Part shown: positions 41,772-53,478 of the stretch, piece by piece
How the letters are laid out: the number at the start of each line of letters is the position of its first letter
How positions within the stretch are numbered: position 1 is the stretch's first letter
DNA from: Zwartia hollandica
GTDB taxonomy: Bacteria > Pseudomonadota > Gammaproteobacteria > Burkholderiales > Burkholderiaceae_B
NCBI RefSeq assembly: GCF_019923725.1
Contig: NZ_JAHXRI010000001.1
Span: forward strand, 62,001 to 126,000
Length of the DNA: 64,000 nucleotides
Direction: 5' to 3'
Program-made: the position numbers and the translations under genes
The notes under the pieces: generated by a model
Database searches by the model: none
What the model saw: the letters and a program-made list of their open reading frames with translations, nothing else
What the model was told of the DNA's origin: nothing

Positions 41772-44700
41772 GTGTCTGACATCCTGCAAATTCCCGGCTC
41801 GTCTGTTTTGTCCCCTTTTCGCCATGAACGCCTATTGTTGAAGATGCAGGAACTAGGCTTGCCGGTCGCCGAGGTTGCGGCCCGTTTCGAGCACTACGTC
41901 TGGTGTGATGAAGTCCTGTCGGAAGAGGCGAGAGCGAAGCTTTGGCAGTTGTTAGATTACGGTCAAGCGGCGGTGAATGTTGCAGATGCGAAGGACGCGC
42001 TCGTGTTAACCGTCGTCCCTCGGTTAGGCACCGTTTCGTCTTGGGCCAGCAAAGCAACAGACATCGCGCACAACTGCGGTCTACGCGACATTCGGCGTAT
42101 CGAGCGCGGGGTTCGTTACACCATTACCCCCGAGCGCGGTTGGTTGAAGACAAAAAGCTTTGATCCCCAGATGCTAGCGCTAGTGGCAGACTGCTTGCAT
42201 GATCGGATGACTGAAACCGTTGTGGACCAACGCTTCGACCCCAAAACACTTTTCGAGTCGTTGCCTGGCAAGGCGATGCGTACCGTACCTGTAACGACGG
42301 TTGGTCGAGCAGCGCTACTGGAAGCGAATAGCACCTTGGGTCTTGCTTTGTCGGATGATGAAATCGACTACCTGACGCATTCCTTTACGGACCTCGGGCG
42401 TGACCCGACAGACGTAGAGCTCATGATGTTTGCTCAGGCTAATAGCGAGCATTGTCGTCACAAAATTTTTAATGCGCAGTGGGTGATTGACGGTAAGCCG
42501 ACTGACAAAACCTTGTTTGGAATGATTCGGGAAACGCATGCGGCTCAGCCTTTGGGTACGGTCGTTGCCTATTCTGACAATGCTGCCATCATGTTCGGTG
42601 GTCAAGCGCAACGCTTTGAGGCACGTCTGCCGCAGCCGGGACACGCGCCGGCTTATGCGAGCCGCAAACACCTCGTTCACACCGTGATGAAGGTAGAGAC
42701 CCATAACCATCCCACTGCGATTGCGCCTTTTGAAGGAGCTTCGACGGGTTCCGGCGGAGAAATTCGCGATGAGGGTGCAACGGGGCGGGGGTCAAAGCCA
42801 AAAGCAGGCTTGGCTGGCTTTACTGTTTCGCACTTGCGTTTTGATGATGCCCCGCGTACCTGGGAATCCGATCACCACGGCGCGCCTGACAGAATCGCGA
42901 GTCCGTTATCCATCATGATTGATGGTCCCTTAGGCGCAGCCGCATTTAATAATGAGTTCGGTCGTCCAAATTTGCTTGGCTATTTTCGGTCGTTTGAGCA
43001 ATCTGTTGGTGCCACGAGATGGGGTTACCACAAGCCGATCATGATTGCCGGTGGCTTGGGAAGTATTGACGAAGGCTGTACCAAGAAAGAACGGATTCAG
43101 CCCGGCGCCTTGCTGATACAGCTGGGCGGGCCCGGTCTTCGTATTGGAATGGGCGGCAGTGCCGCCTCGAGTATGGCGGTGGGCACCAATACGGCTGCCC
43201 TGGACTTCGACTCTGTGCAGCGAGGCAATCCAGAGATCGAACGGCGTTGCCAAGAGGTTATTGATCGCTGTTGGCAGCAAGGCGCTAACAACCCAATCGT
43301 TGCGATCCATGATGTCGGCGCTGGTGGTTTATCTAATGCCTTTCCGGAGTTGGTGAACGACGCAGGACGTGGTGCGACCTTCGACTTAAATCGTGTCCCG
43401 CTCGAGGAAACAGGTATGTCAGCAGCAGAAATCTGGAGTAATGAATCCCAAGAGCGGTACGTCCTCTCGGTGCTGCCAAAGGATCTTGCGCGTTTCGAAC
43501 AGATCGCTAAGAGAGAGCGCTGTCCTTTCGCGATTGTTGGGGTTGCGACCGAAGAGCGTCAACTTAAGGTGGTCGTAGGTGAGGGCTTGCCTGGACTTGA
43601 CCCCATCGCGGCGCAAGTTGGCACGAGGCCCGTTGATGTTCCGATTGACGTTATTCTCGGCAAGCCACCGCGCATGACACGGGACGTCAAACGTATGATT
43701 CCTGAGACGGTAGCGCTCGATTTGACGGTCATTGCGCTTGATGAGGCTGTTACCCGTGTGCTGCAACATCCTACGGTGGCTGACAAATCTTTCTTGATTA
43801 CGATCGGTGATCGCACTGTCGGAGGACTCTCTAGCAGAGACCAAATGGTTGGGCCTTGGCAGATCCCTGTGGCGGATTGCGCAGTGACCTTATCTGATCA
43901 CGACGATACGCGGGGTGAGGCGATGGCGATGGGCGAGCGTACCCCGCTTGCCATGATTAACGCGCCGGCATCCGGCAGAATGGCCGTTGCAGAGGCGTTA
44001 ACGAACTTAGCGTCTGCGGACGTCGCGCGGATGGAAGACATCAAGCTTTCTGCCAATTGGATGGCAGCTTGCGGTGCGCCAGGACAAGACGCAGCACTGT
44101 ACGACACGGTGGCTGCGGTGAGTGCCCTGTGTCAAGAGGTGGGTCTCTCCATCCCTGTTGGCAAAGATTCGTTGTCTATGCAGACGGCCTGGACCGAGGG
44201 AGCCGACGCGCGCAAGGTGATCTCACCCGTTTCGCTCATTGTGACGGCGTTTGCGCCTGTTGGGGATGTGCGTCAATCATTGACACCTGCACTACGTACG
44301 GATGTTGGCCCGACAAGTTTGATCTTGATTGATTTGGGTCGCGGTCAGCATCGAATGGGCGCCTCAATTTTGGCCCAGGCCTTTAATCAAGTTGGCGAGA
44401 CTGTCCCTGATGTCGATGACGCTCAAGCACTGCGGACGATGTTTGTTACCATCCGCGCCTTGGCTCAAAGTGGTGTCGTACTTGCTTATCACGATCGCTC
44501 TGACGGTGGGTTGTTTGCCACGGTAACTGAGATGGCCTTTGCGGGGCACACTGGCGTTTCTTTAAATCTAGATATGCTGACAATCGATGCCCATGCGGCT
44601 GATTGGGGCGATTACAAAATTCGTCCTGAACAAGTGGCGGTGCAGCGTGATGAGTTGACGCTTAAAGCGTTGTTCAGTGAAGAGGTTGGCGTCGTCATTC

Positions 44701-45804
44701 AAGTCCCCGCAGCCGAGCGTGATAGCGTCATGCAGGTTCTGCGCGGTGCTGGTCTTTCTGCACACTCTCATGTGATCGGTTCCTTGAATGCGAATGATGC
44801 TGTAGAAATTTTCCGTGATGGCAAACTAATCTGGAGTAAGCCTCGAGCAGTCCTTGGTGCGATCTGGAGCGATGTGAGTTACCGCATTGCCTCGCGTCGT
44901 GATAACCCAGCCTGCGCACAGGCTGAGTATGATCTCTGGGCCGATTCAAACGACCCGGGTATGTCTGGTTTGGTCGGCTTTAATCCACAGGAAAATGTAG
45001 CAGCACCCTTTCTGAACATAGGAAGTCGCCCGCGCATTGCGATCTTGCGGGAGCAAGGCTGCAATAGTCAGGTGGAGATGGCCTGGGCCTTTGACCGCTC
45101 AGGTTTTGAAGCTTGGGATGTGCACATGACAGATTTGCAGTCTGGCGCGGTCGATCTCAAAGACGTTAAGGGCCTTGTCGCAGTTGGTGGATTCAGCTAC
45201 GGTGACGTGCTTGGCGCTGGCGAAGGGTGGGCGCGGAGTATTCGGTTTAACAATCAACTTGCCGATCAGTTTGCGGCTTACTTCGGACGTAACGATACGT
45301 TTGCCCTAGGCGTGTGTAACGGCTGTCAAATGATGGCTGCTTTGGCTTCGATGATTCCGGGTGCAGAGCACTGGCCCCGTTTTACGCGTAATCAGTCAGA
45401 AAAATACGAGGCGCGGCTTTCGTTGGTTGAGGTCACGGAAAGCCCATCCTTGTTTTTTAAAGGGATGGCCGGTTCGCGCATTCCCGTGGCGGTTGCGCAT
45501 GGCGAGGGCTTTACGAACTTCTCTAAGCAAGGCGACCCCCAGAAGGTCCTGCGCGCAGCGCATTTTGTTGATCATTACGGCACTGCGACGCAGCGTTACC
45601 CGTTTAACCCTAACGGCAGTGCCGATGGCTTGACCGCGGTCACAACCTCGGATGGCAGATTTACCGTGATGATGCCCCATCCGGAGCGTGTTACCCGAAA
45701 TGTCATGATGTCATGGTCGCCCAAGCTCTGGGGGGAGAAGGATTCTTCGGGCCCATATACGCCCTGGATGCGGTTTTTCCAAAACGCGAGAGTCCATATC
45801 GGCT

Positions 45805-45806
<2 letters not shown>
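41772..45806 (+). CDS. purL: Phosphoribosylformylglycinamidine synthase (FGAM synthase)
   Basis: Single large-chain FGAM synthase of 1344 residues, the type in beta- and gamma-proteobacteria; it makes FGAM from FGAR, ATP and glutamine in purine synthesis. Visible: [34 protein letters not shown] with the catalytic His region, [14 protein letters not shown], the [11 protein letters not shown] segment, the second synthase half ([20 protein letters not shown]), and the C-terminal glutaminase with nucleophile Cys in [13 protein letters not shown] and PHPERV. The start is GTG41772, supported by the family N-terminus ([19 protein letters not shown]). It is followed closely by guaB and guaA, grouping three purine genes. 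Confidence 0.97.
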
Positions 45807-47311
<1,505 letters not shown>

Positions 47312-47354
47312 GTTGTTGGCCCGCTCATGCATTAGCATGCGCGGTATATTTTTT

Positions 47355-47378
47355 GGCACCGGCTCAAGAGCCGGTGTC
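47355..47378 (+). promoter_or_regulatory. 10-bp stem-loop between guaB and guaA
   Basis: GGCACCGGCT (47355-47364) pairs with AGCCGGTGTC (47369-47378), with one G-T pair and a CAAG loop. Only three T residues follow, so it is either a weak terminator setting the guaA level or an mRNA stability element. It lies 25 bases upstream of the guaA start. Confidence 0.6.
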
Positions 47379-47403
47379 TTTCATTCAGACAGGCTTGACT
47401 CGC

Positions 47404-48996
47404 ATGCATCAGCGCATCCTAATTCTTGACTACGGTTCACAAGTTACACAACTTATTGCGCGACGCGTCCGTGAAGCGGGTGTGTATTGTGAGTTGCATC
47501 CCGGAGATATTTCCGCCGACTTTTTAAAGAAGCAGCTCGGCTTGGGGCTCAAAGGAATCATCCTTTCTGGCAGTCATGGCTCCGCCTATGACGATAGTTC
47601 GCTTAAGGTTCCTGATGCTGTTTTCTCTCTCGGTGTGCCCGTTCTAGGTATTTGCTATGGCATGCAGGCGATGGCACACCAACTTGGTGGCACGGTCAGC
47701 CACGCAGATCACCGTGAGTTCGGCTATGCAGAAGTTCGAGCGCGTGGCCACACAACCTTGCTCAAGGACATTCAGGATTTTGTCACACCGCAAGGGCATG
47801 GAATGCTGAAGGTGTGGATGAGTCACGGCGATCAAGTGACCAAATTGCCTGATGGATTTAAAGTGATGGCGTCGACGGACTCGTGTCCGATCGCGGGAAT
47901 GGCCGACGAGGCGCGTCGCTTTTATGCTGTGCAGTTTCATCCAGAGGTAACGCATACTGTTCAAGGTCAAGCCTTACTGAATCGTTTTGTGACAGATATA
48001 TGCGGCTGCGTGGGCGACTGGACGATGCCCAACTACGTTGACGAGGCGATCGCCCGTATCCGGGAGCAGGTTGGTGAGGACGAGGTGATTCTTGGACTTT
48101 CCGGTGGCGTTGACTCGTCTGTTGCCGCGGCCTTAATACACCGCGCTATTGGTGATCGTTTGACGTGCGTGTTTGTTGATCATGGTTTGCTTCGACTTGA
48201 CGAGGGTAAGCAAGTGATGGAAACCTTCGCTCAGAATATGGGTGTCAAAATCATTCATGTCGATGCGACGGAGCAGTTCATGGGCAAGCTGGCCGGCGTG
48301 ACGGATCCAGAGGCTAAACGTAAGATTATTGGTCGCGAGTTTGTCGAGGTGTTTCAGCACCAAGCGGCTAAGCTTAAGGCTGCAAAATGGTTGGCGCAGG
48401 GCACAATCTACCCAGATGTGATTGAGTCAGCCGGCGCCAAAACTGGCAAAGCTGTCGCGATTAAGTCGCACCATAATGTTGGTGGCTTACCAGAGACGCT
48501 TAATCTTAAGCTGCTTGAACCTTTGCGAGAATTGTTTAAGGATGAAGTCCGCAAACTTGGTCTCGCACTTGGATTACCTCACGGTATGGTTTACCGCCAT
48601 CCATTCCCTGGGCCAGGGTTGGGTGTTCGAATTCTGGGCGCGGTCAGCAGCGAATTCGCAAATCTCTTGCGTCGTGCCGATGCCATTTTTATTGACGAGT
48701 TGCGCAAGACGATTGATCCCGAGACCAAACAAAGTTGGTACGACCTGACCTCACAAGCATTTGCGGTGTTCCTGCCGGTGAAATCTGTGGGTGTAATGGG
48801 CGATGGTCGTACCTACGAGTACGTTGTAGCGTTGCGCGCAGTACAGACCTCGGACTTCATGACGGCAGACTGGGCACCTTTGCCTTACCCGTTGCTTGCG
48901 AAGGTTTCTTCCCGAATCATCAACGAAGTGCGCGGCATTAATCGTGTTGTTTATGATGTGTCGAGCAAGCCACCCGCAACAATTGAGTGGGAGTAA
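47404..48996 (+). CDS. guaA: GMP synthase (glutamine-hydrolysing)
   Basis: 530 residues from ATG47404 ([21 protein letters not shown], the canonical start); the frame extends 17 codons upstream into the hairpin. The class I glutaminase domain has the nucleophile Cys84 in [11 protein letters not shown] and His/Glu in FHPEVTHT. The ATP-pyrophosphatase domain has the PP-loop [19 protein letters not shown], and the C-terminal dimerisation domain contains [14 protein letters not shown] and the closing [11 protein letters not shown], which is the usual C-terminus. It converts XMP to GMP. Order guaB-guaA is widespread and supports one operon with the hairpin as a modulating element. Confidence 0.98.
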   Translation: MHQRILILDYGSQVTQLIARRVREAGVYCELHPGDISADFLKKQLGLGLKGIILSGSHGSAYDDSSLKVPDAVFSLGVPVLGICYGMQAMAHQLGGTVSHADHREFGYAEVRARGHTTLLKDIQDFVTPQGHGMLKVWMSHGDQVTKLPDGFKVMASTDSCPIAGMADEARRFYAVQFHPEVTHTVQGQALLNRFVTDICGCVGDWTMPNYVDEAIARIREQVGEDEVILGLSGGVDSSVAAALIHRAIGDRLTCVFVDHGLLRLDEGKQVMETFAQNMGVKIIHVDATEQFMGKLAGVTDPEAKRKIIGREFVEVFQHQAAKLKAAKWLAQGTIYPDVIESAGAKTGKAVAIKSHHNVGGLPETLNLKLLEPLRELFKDEVRKLGLALGLPHGMVYRHPFPGPGLGVRILGAVSSEFANLLRRADAIFIDELRKTIDPETKQSWYDLTSQAFAVFLPVKSVGVMGDGRTYEYVVALRAVQTSDFMTADWAPLPYPLLAKVSSRIINEVRGINRVVYDVSSKPPATIEWE

Positions 48997-49015
48997 ATTT
49001 TTTATTGGGCATTGA

Positions 49016-49606
49016 GTGAAAAAACTTCTCGTTATTTTATTGCTCCTCTCTGCAAATGTAGGCTGGGCGCAAGATCAAGTGCTTATCGATAGGCTTAGGC
49101 AAGGTGGTCTTAATATTTTTATTAGACACGCTATCACCCCAGGCAGTGATTCATCTAAATTTAATCCGCCAAGCGAACGTCCTAATGATTGCTCTTCTGG
49201 ATCACGTCAACTCAATGAAGAAGGGCGAGAGCAAAGTAGGCGTATTGGTAAAAGAATAAAAGAACTCGATATTCCAATCGGAGAGGTTTATTCGAGTAGT
49301 TTTTGTCGATGTGAAGAGACAGCAAAGCTTGCCTTTGATAGATTTACGACTGTGGAGTGGTTGTTGATTAAACCAGGAACCTTTCAGTCGCAACTAGACA
49401 GAGAACTCAGATCAGTACCCAGTGCCGGATTTTTTAGTAAAACTCCAACAGGCAAAAATAATGTATTTGTAGGACACGCGGTCACGTTCTTGCCTGGCAC
49501 TCTAAGTAACGAGTTATCCCTAGTTAGATTATTGGCTGAAGGTGAAGCATTAATTATTGAACCTGGCTCTCCCCCTAAAAAATTAGGAAGAATCAAGTTC
49601 TTTTAG
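49016..49606 (+). CDS. Histidine phosphatase superfamily protein, exported
   Basis: 196 residues with a clear signal peptide (MKKLLVILLLLSANVGWAQ, cleavage near residue 19). The phosphatase signature appears as FIRHAITPGSD (Arg37-His38-Ala39; RHG is more usual), the second segment as SSSFCRCEETAKLAF with the conserved Arg, and the distal catalytic His in FVGHAVTFLPG. It may be a periplasmic phosphatase of unknown substrate. The start is GTG49016. The gene is visibly richer in A and T and uses codons such as TTA and ATA more than guaA just upstream, which suggests transfer. It lies 19 bases from guaA and has no visible terminator before it. Confidence 0.85.
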   Translation: MKKLLVILLLLSANVGWAQDQVLIDRLRQGGLNIFIRHAITPGSDSSKFNPPSERPNDCSSGSRQLNEEGREQSRRIGKRIKELDIPIGEVYSSSFCRCEETAKLAFDRFTTVEWLLIKPGTFQSQLDRELRSVPSAGFFSKTPTGKNNVFVGHAVTFLPGTLSNELSLVRLLAEGEALIIEPGSPPKKLGRIKFF

Positions 49607-49841
49607 GATTCGTATTGCTTCAATGAGTAGGAGTCTCACTGCGTACACTTTAGGTACAGCACTTTGCAAAGGTAATATTGAAAGTAGCTGCAGCACACGG
49701 TCCAGAGCTTGATGGAACTTCGGTTGCTCAGCTAAGGCCTTAACAGTTCAAGTAGATCATGGCCGCTCGATACATCAAGAACCGAGCATACAGCTCTTAC
49801 AGCTTTTGACCTGGAAACACGGATGATACGTGGAGAAATTA
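49607..49841. other. 235-base gap inside the AT-rich pair
   Basis: I see no convincing gene, hairpin-T tract or strong promoter here. The minus strand stays open for about 55 codons without a start codon (roughly 49580-49750), which could be a decayed remnant or chance. It may hold the promoter of the next hydrolase gene. Confidence 0.4.
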
Positions 49842-50594
49842 ATGATTAAAAGTTTAATTGTTGTTCTTCTGTTTGCTTTCTCCAAATCAGGAAATGCTTT
49901 TTTAGTTCAAGGTTACGACGTTTCTAAAGCATGGGAAGGTGCGCAAATTTACGTACCTTCTAATTTTTTAGTAAAGCGTGTTACCACCGTAAGAGTCGAA
50001 TCCCCAATGCCTGTTGTAGTTCTTTTGCATGGCTGTGGAGGGATTGGTGATCATGAAAAAAAGTGGGCACAACATTTAAAATCTGAGGGTTTTATTGTTG
50101 TTTTGCCAGACTCATTTGCAATACCAAATCGAGTCGTCAATTGTATCCCCTCATCGGACACACCGAATATTGGTAAAGTTCCAACCAATGACTTGCGACC
50201 AGCAGAGGCTGAATTCGCCATGAGAATGATTCAGGAGCAAGTTTGGGCAGATAAACGTAATGTTTTTTTGATGGGGCACAGTGAAGGTGGAGCTGGTGCT
50301 TTTTTGACGAAGGAAGTTGGTTTCAAAGGTATTGTCGTTTCTGGTTTTTCATGCGGAGTCCGAAGGAAAGTTGGTTCAGCTGATACAACGCCGTTTATTG
50401 CAATAAACTGGGAAATTGACCCTTATTTCTCTAAGGACGACATTCCTCAGAGACAATGTTCTGATCGTCCTTTTTGGAAAGATAGGACTGATAAGGTAGA
50501 GATCATTCTTAAGGGTAAAGGACATGCAACAGCATTTGATCATTTGGCAAATCAAGAAGTAATAAAGTTTTTAAAAGTACGGGTTCAGAAATAA
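49842..50594 (+). CDS. Dienelactone hydrolase-like alpha/beta hydrolase, exported
   Basis: 250 residues from ATG49842 with GGAG seven bases upstream; a GTG four codons earlier is less likely. A signal peptide (MIKSLIVVLLFAFSKSGNAF) targets it to the periplasm. The alpha/beta-hydrolase core has the oxyanion-side HGCGGIGDHEK, the nucleophile elbow GHSEGGAGAF (Ser), and a late His in KGKGHATAFDH. Acid residue likely Asp/Glu near the NWEIDPYF segment. The dienelactone-hydrolase-like family includes esterases of various small substrates. The base composition is AT-rich like the phosphatase gene upstream; both may have come together. Confidence 0.85.
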   Translation: MIKSLIVVLLFAFSKSGNAFLVQGYDVSKAWEGAQIYVPSNFLVKRVTTVRVESPMPVVVLLHGCGGIGDHEKKWAQHLKSEGFIVVLPDSFAIPNRVVNCIPSSDTPNIGKVPTNDLRPAEAEFAMRMIQEQVWADKRNVFLMGHSEGGAGAFLTKEVGFKGIVVSGFSCGVRRKVGSADTTPFIAINWEIDPYFSKDDIPQRQCSDRPFWKDRTDKVEIILKGKGHATAFDHLANQEVIKFLKVRVQK

Positions 50595-50675
50595 AGTGCA
50601 ATACTTTTCTTGAATTACTATGCTGCAAACACGACTTAATCTACCGCGTATTTACAATCTGAAGTGGAACTCACG

Positions 50676-51482
50676 ATGACTCGAGAAACGAGCTTGTTGC
50701 TATTGCAGTCTGGATGGATCTATCTGGGATTAACCATCGCCGTTGTGATCGTATTCGGGTTGAGCTGGCTTTATGGCACATGGGTAAGGCGCAAACTCAA
50801 CAAAGAGACGGTCGATGTCAGTAGTATTTTTATTACGTCGATTTTTGGTTTTTTTGCGATTCTGGTTGCGTTCCAGCTGTCTGGGTCGACGCACATCTAC
50901 GAGAATCAGCGCAAGCTCACCGTAGATGAGATCTTAAGTATCTCAGCGGTTGTTGACTCAACGCAGATGCTAAGAGCAGACGATAGGCGAGACGTTTTAA
51001 AGTTGTTAATCGAGTACGTTGAGCAACGAGAACATCTTTACGACAGACCGATACATGCCCTGGGGCTTGAGGAACGTGGCCGTGCGCAGAAAGATGCTGG
51101 TCTACGAATTTTGCGTCATGCCTATGCCTTGCTTCCGCAATATAGTGGCGATGATCGCATCATGTTTAAAAGTTTTCTCACTCGAGTTCAGTTGATGAAC
51201 TCAATTTTTGATCAACAGTATGCATCTATTTTTATGCAGACACCGCGTATTCTCTGGCAAGCGCTAGTCGTATTATTGATGATTATTTCTGGCATATGTG
51301 GTTATAAAACCGGGATTGAACAAGGACAGCAATTTGGGCTGACTGTGTTATTCCTTTTTGTTATTCTCGCGGCAATTGTTATTTGTCTGAATTTAGGCAA
51401 CCCGCGTGTAAGTGCTATTAACTTAGACTTGGTTGATGCGCAATTTACAAAGTTGTTAGATCGTTTAGAGTCGTCTCGGTAG
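50676..51482 (+). CDS. Integral membrane protein, DUF4239-like (bestrophin-like)
   Basis: 268 residues from ATG50676, with GGAA about eight bases upstream. Four hydrophobic segments: about 9-33, 51-74, 193-213 and 221-242, the two pairs flanking a charged cytoplasmic or periplasmic helical region (about 80-190). FFAILVAFQLSGSTHIYENQ after TM2 and the closing NPRVSAINLDLVDAQF fit the DUF4239 family, which is remotely related to bestrophin channels. Function is unknown. The base composition returns toward the chromosomal norm here, so it is probably not part of the AT-rich pair. The next gene starts eight bases after the stop. Confidence 0.75.
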   Translation: MTRETSLLLLQSGWIYLGLTIAVVIVFGLSWLYGTWVRRKLNKETVDVSSIFITSIFGFFAILVAFQLSGSTHIYENQRKLTVDEILSISAVVDSTQMLRADDRRDVLKLLIEYVEQREHLYDRPIHALGLEERGRAQKDAGLRILRHAYALLPQYSGDDRIMFKSFLTRVQLMNSIFDQQYASIFMQTPRILWQALVVLLMIISGICGYKTGIEQGQQFGLTVLFLFVILAAIVICLNLGNPRVSAINLDLVDAQFTKLLDRLESSR

Positions 51483-51490
51483 CTGTACTT

Positions 51491-52402
51491 ATGGACAACA
51501 AAACAATGCCCGCTCCCAGCAGTATTCGCGCCGGAGTGCTTGACATCTTCTATCACGAGTACGGTCCTGCGAATGATAGCGTTGTGTTTTTGATGCATGG
51601 CTTTCCCTATGATGCGCATGCGTATGCAGAGGTTGCGCCGCTGCTAGCCTCGGCGGGATGTCGGGTGATCGTTCCGTATTTGCGTGGCTATGGAGAGACG
51701 CGTTTTCTCGATCCGGCGACACCACGTTCCGGCGAGCAAGCCGCGTTGGGTGCGGATCTGTTGGCCTTGATGGATGCGCTTGGCGTGCAAAACGCTACCC
51801 TTGCAGGGTACGACTGGGGCGGCAGGGCCGCTTGTGTCGTGGCCGCGCTCTGGCCTGAGCGCTGTCGCGCGCTCGTTTCGTTTAACAGCTACAACATCCA
51901 AAATATTGCGACGGCCTTAAAACCTGACTCCCCATCGAATGAGCACCGGCTCTGGTACCAGTATTATTTTCATAGCGAAAGAGGGCGCGCGGGTCTGACC
52001 GCGGATCGGCGCGGTCTCATCGAGCTTCTTTGGAGGCTTTGGTCTCCTACTTGGAACTTCGACGCTGCAACGTTTTTGCGTAGCGCTCCCGCGTTCGATA
52101 ATCCCGATTTCGTAGCGGTCGTGATTCATAGTTATCGACATCGATTTGGACTTGTGCCTGGCGATCCGGCCTACGCTGAGATAGAAGCGCGTCTGGCAAG
52201 GTCTCCGATCATTAGTGTGCCTACGATTACGTTTGATGGTGCCGATGACGGCGTGCGTAGTCCATCGAGTGCCGCTGCGCATGCACACAGGTTTAGCGAC
52301 AGACGCGAGCATCGCGTCATACCAGGAGTCGGTCACAACATGCCCCAGGAGGTTCCAGCTGTGTTTGCCCAAGCGATTCTCGAACTGAGCGGTAGGCCAT
52401 GA
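51491..52402 (+). CDS. Alpha/beta hydrolase (epoxide hydrolase/haloalkane dehalogenase-like)
   Basis: 303 residues. The oxyanion motif is LMHGFPYDAHAY (HGFP), and the nucleophile elbow is AGYDWGGRAAC, with Asp rather than Ser, as in epoxide hydrolases and haloalkane dehalogenases. A catalytic His lies in GVGHNMPQEVP near the end, and an acid residue is likely in TFDGADDGV. YLRGYGETRFLDP is the usual strand-5 segment. Trp after the nucleophile (DWGG) supports the epoxide hydrolase or dehalogenase branch; the halide-binding residues cannot be settled by eye. The stop overlaps the next gene start in ATGA (52399-52402). Its natural substrate is unknown. Confidence 0.87.
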   Translation: MDNKTMPAPSSIRAGVLDIFYHEYGPANDSVVFLMHGFPYDAHAYAEVAPLLASAGCRVIVPYLRGYGETRFLDPATPRSGEQAALGADLLALMDALGVQNATLAGYDWGGRAACVVAALWPERCRALVSFNSYNIQNIATALKPDSPSNEHRLWYQYYFHSERGRAGLTADRRGLIELLWRLWSPTWNFDAATFLRSAPAFDNPDFVAVVIHSYRHRFGLVPGDPAYAEIEARLARSPIISVPTITFDGADDGVRSPSSAAAHAHRFSDRREHRVIPGVGHNMPQEVPAVFAQAILELSGRP

Positions 52403-52944
52403 AGCCAACGCCCCCCTCATTTTTCATTCGGGATAGTGCGGAGCACGATATTGGTGTCATCCAGGAGATTTATTCTCATCACGTGCAGCACGGTACGGCC
52501 TCCTTCGAACTGTCACCTCCGTCGGTTCCAGAGATTCAGCAACGTCGTGCGGATGTCGTCGCCAAAGGTCTGCCCTATCTAGTGGCGGAAAGGGACGGAG
52601 TCGTTGTGGGGTATGCCTATGCAACGATGTACCGTCCTCGACCAGCCTATCGCTTCACCGTGGAAGACTCGGTATACGTGAAGGAAGGGTTGTCCGGGCA
52701 AGGTATCGGTCGTGCACTTCTCGATGCCGTCATCGAGCGCTGCACGGAACTGGGGTATCGGCAGATGCTCGCAGTGATTGGCGATAGCAGTCCCGGATCA
52801 GTCAGGCTGCATAAAGCGGCTGGTTTTGTGGAAGTCGGTCTTTTTCGCTCGGTTGGCTTTAAGTTTGGGCAATGGCGCGATACAGCGATGCTTGAGCGGG
52901 AGCTCGGGGATGGCAATCGAACACCGCCCGGTGACGACCGTTAG
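52399..52944 (+). CDS. GNAT family N-acetyltransferase, phosphinothricin acetyltransferase-like
   Basis: 181 residues. The sequence FFIRDSAEHDIGVIQEIYSHHVQHGTASFEL and so on is the standard opening of the PAT/MddA-type acetyltransferases, here cited only as IQEIYSHHVQHGTASFE. The acetyl-CoA site is visible in VKEGLSGQGIGRALLDAVI, with the Q/RxxGxG/A motif as GQGIGRA. PRPAYRFTVEDSVYV and GFKFGQWRDTAMLER are typical of this subgroup. It may acetylate an amino acid analogue such as methionine sulfoximine; the natural substrate is not certain. It is translationally coupled to the epoxide hydrolase-like gene upstream. Confidence 0.9.
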   Translation: MKPTPPSFFIRDSAEHDIGVIQEIYSHHVQHGTASFELSPPSVPEIQQRRADVVAKGLPYLVAERDGVVVGYAYATMYRPRPAYRFTVEDSVYVKEGLSGQGIGRALLDAVIERCTELGYRQMLAVIGDSSPGSVRLHKAAGFVEVGLFRSVGFKFGQWRDTAMLERELGDGNRTPPGDDR

Positions 52945-52995
52945 CCGATTCAGTCGGATGATGATATAAATATACCTATCCGGTACATTTAATGA

Positions 52996-53460
52996 GTGAG
53001 CATGTCACATCCAAACAAAGGCACATTGCTCTCGCTGTTTAGCGACGAGGAGTCACAGATTCCTTCGGTCGGTGGGACCAAGGACGGTGATGAAAACCAT
53101 GGGGCAAAACAACGCGCTCGACCTCAAGCCCTTAAAAACATTTCGAAGCAGCCCGCGAAGAGAGGGGGCTCGTCTCAAAAGTCCTCTATTGGGATGACGA
53201 GCCCTTTGCCTGGGCAAGGTTTTCTGCCTGGTCTGTCAAGGCGGGGACGACCACGCCTCGCCGTCGCCATTTCACCTGTGGAGCGCACGGCAGAGCATCG
53301 GCGCAAGCGTATTGAGGCGGGCGCGAAACGAGTCGAAATTATTCTCGATAAGGATGTTTCTCTCGCTCTGGACGCGCTGGCCGAGCATTACAAAGAGCCG
53401 CGCAGTGAAGTCATTTCCACCTTGATTGCTAAAGCAGCAACCAAGGTGCTGAAGAAATAA
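52996..53460 (+). CDS. Ribbon-helix-helix-type protein with disordered N-terminus
   Basis: 154 residues from GTG52996 (an ATG two codons later is equally possible). Residues 1-110 are rich in Ser, Lys, Gln and Pro and look disordered, with an AT-hook-like basic core RRGRPR at 82-87. Residues about 112-150 read RVEIILDKDVSLALDALAEH and then YKEPRSEVISTLIAKAAT, a beta strand followed by two helices as in CopG-type RHH DNA-binding proteins. DNA binding is likely; no toxin or partner gene is adjacent. It converges with a Gly/Pro-rich secreted peptide gene 18 bases away. I do not recognise a named family. Confidence 0.65.
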   Translation: MSMSHPNKGTLLSLFSDEESQIPSVGGTKDGDENHGAKQRARPQALKNISKQPAKRGGSSQKSSIGMTSPLPGQGFLPGLSRRGRPRLAVAISPVERTAEHRRKRIEAGAKRVEIILDKDVSLALDALAEHYKEPRSEVISTLIAKAATKVLKK

Positions 53461-53478
53461 CGTCGACAGGCTAACGCC

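Noticed and set aside
49580-49752. A 55-codon minus-strand open frame rich in hydrophobic residues between the two AT-rich genes
   Set aside because: It lacks a start codon and homology I can recognise; it may be a decayed gene but is equally likely chance.
51917-52420. A 167-codon open frame opposite the epoxide hydrolase-like gene
   Set aside because: It covers the coding strand of a gene with strong motifs, and its own product has no recognisable domain.
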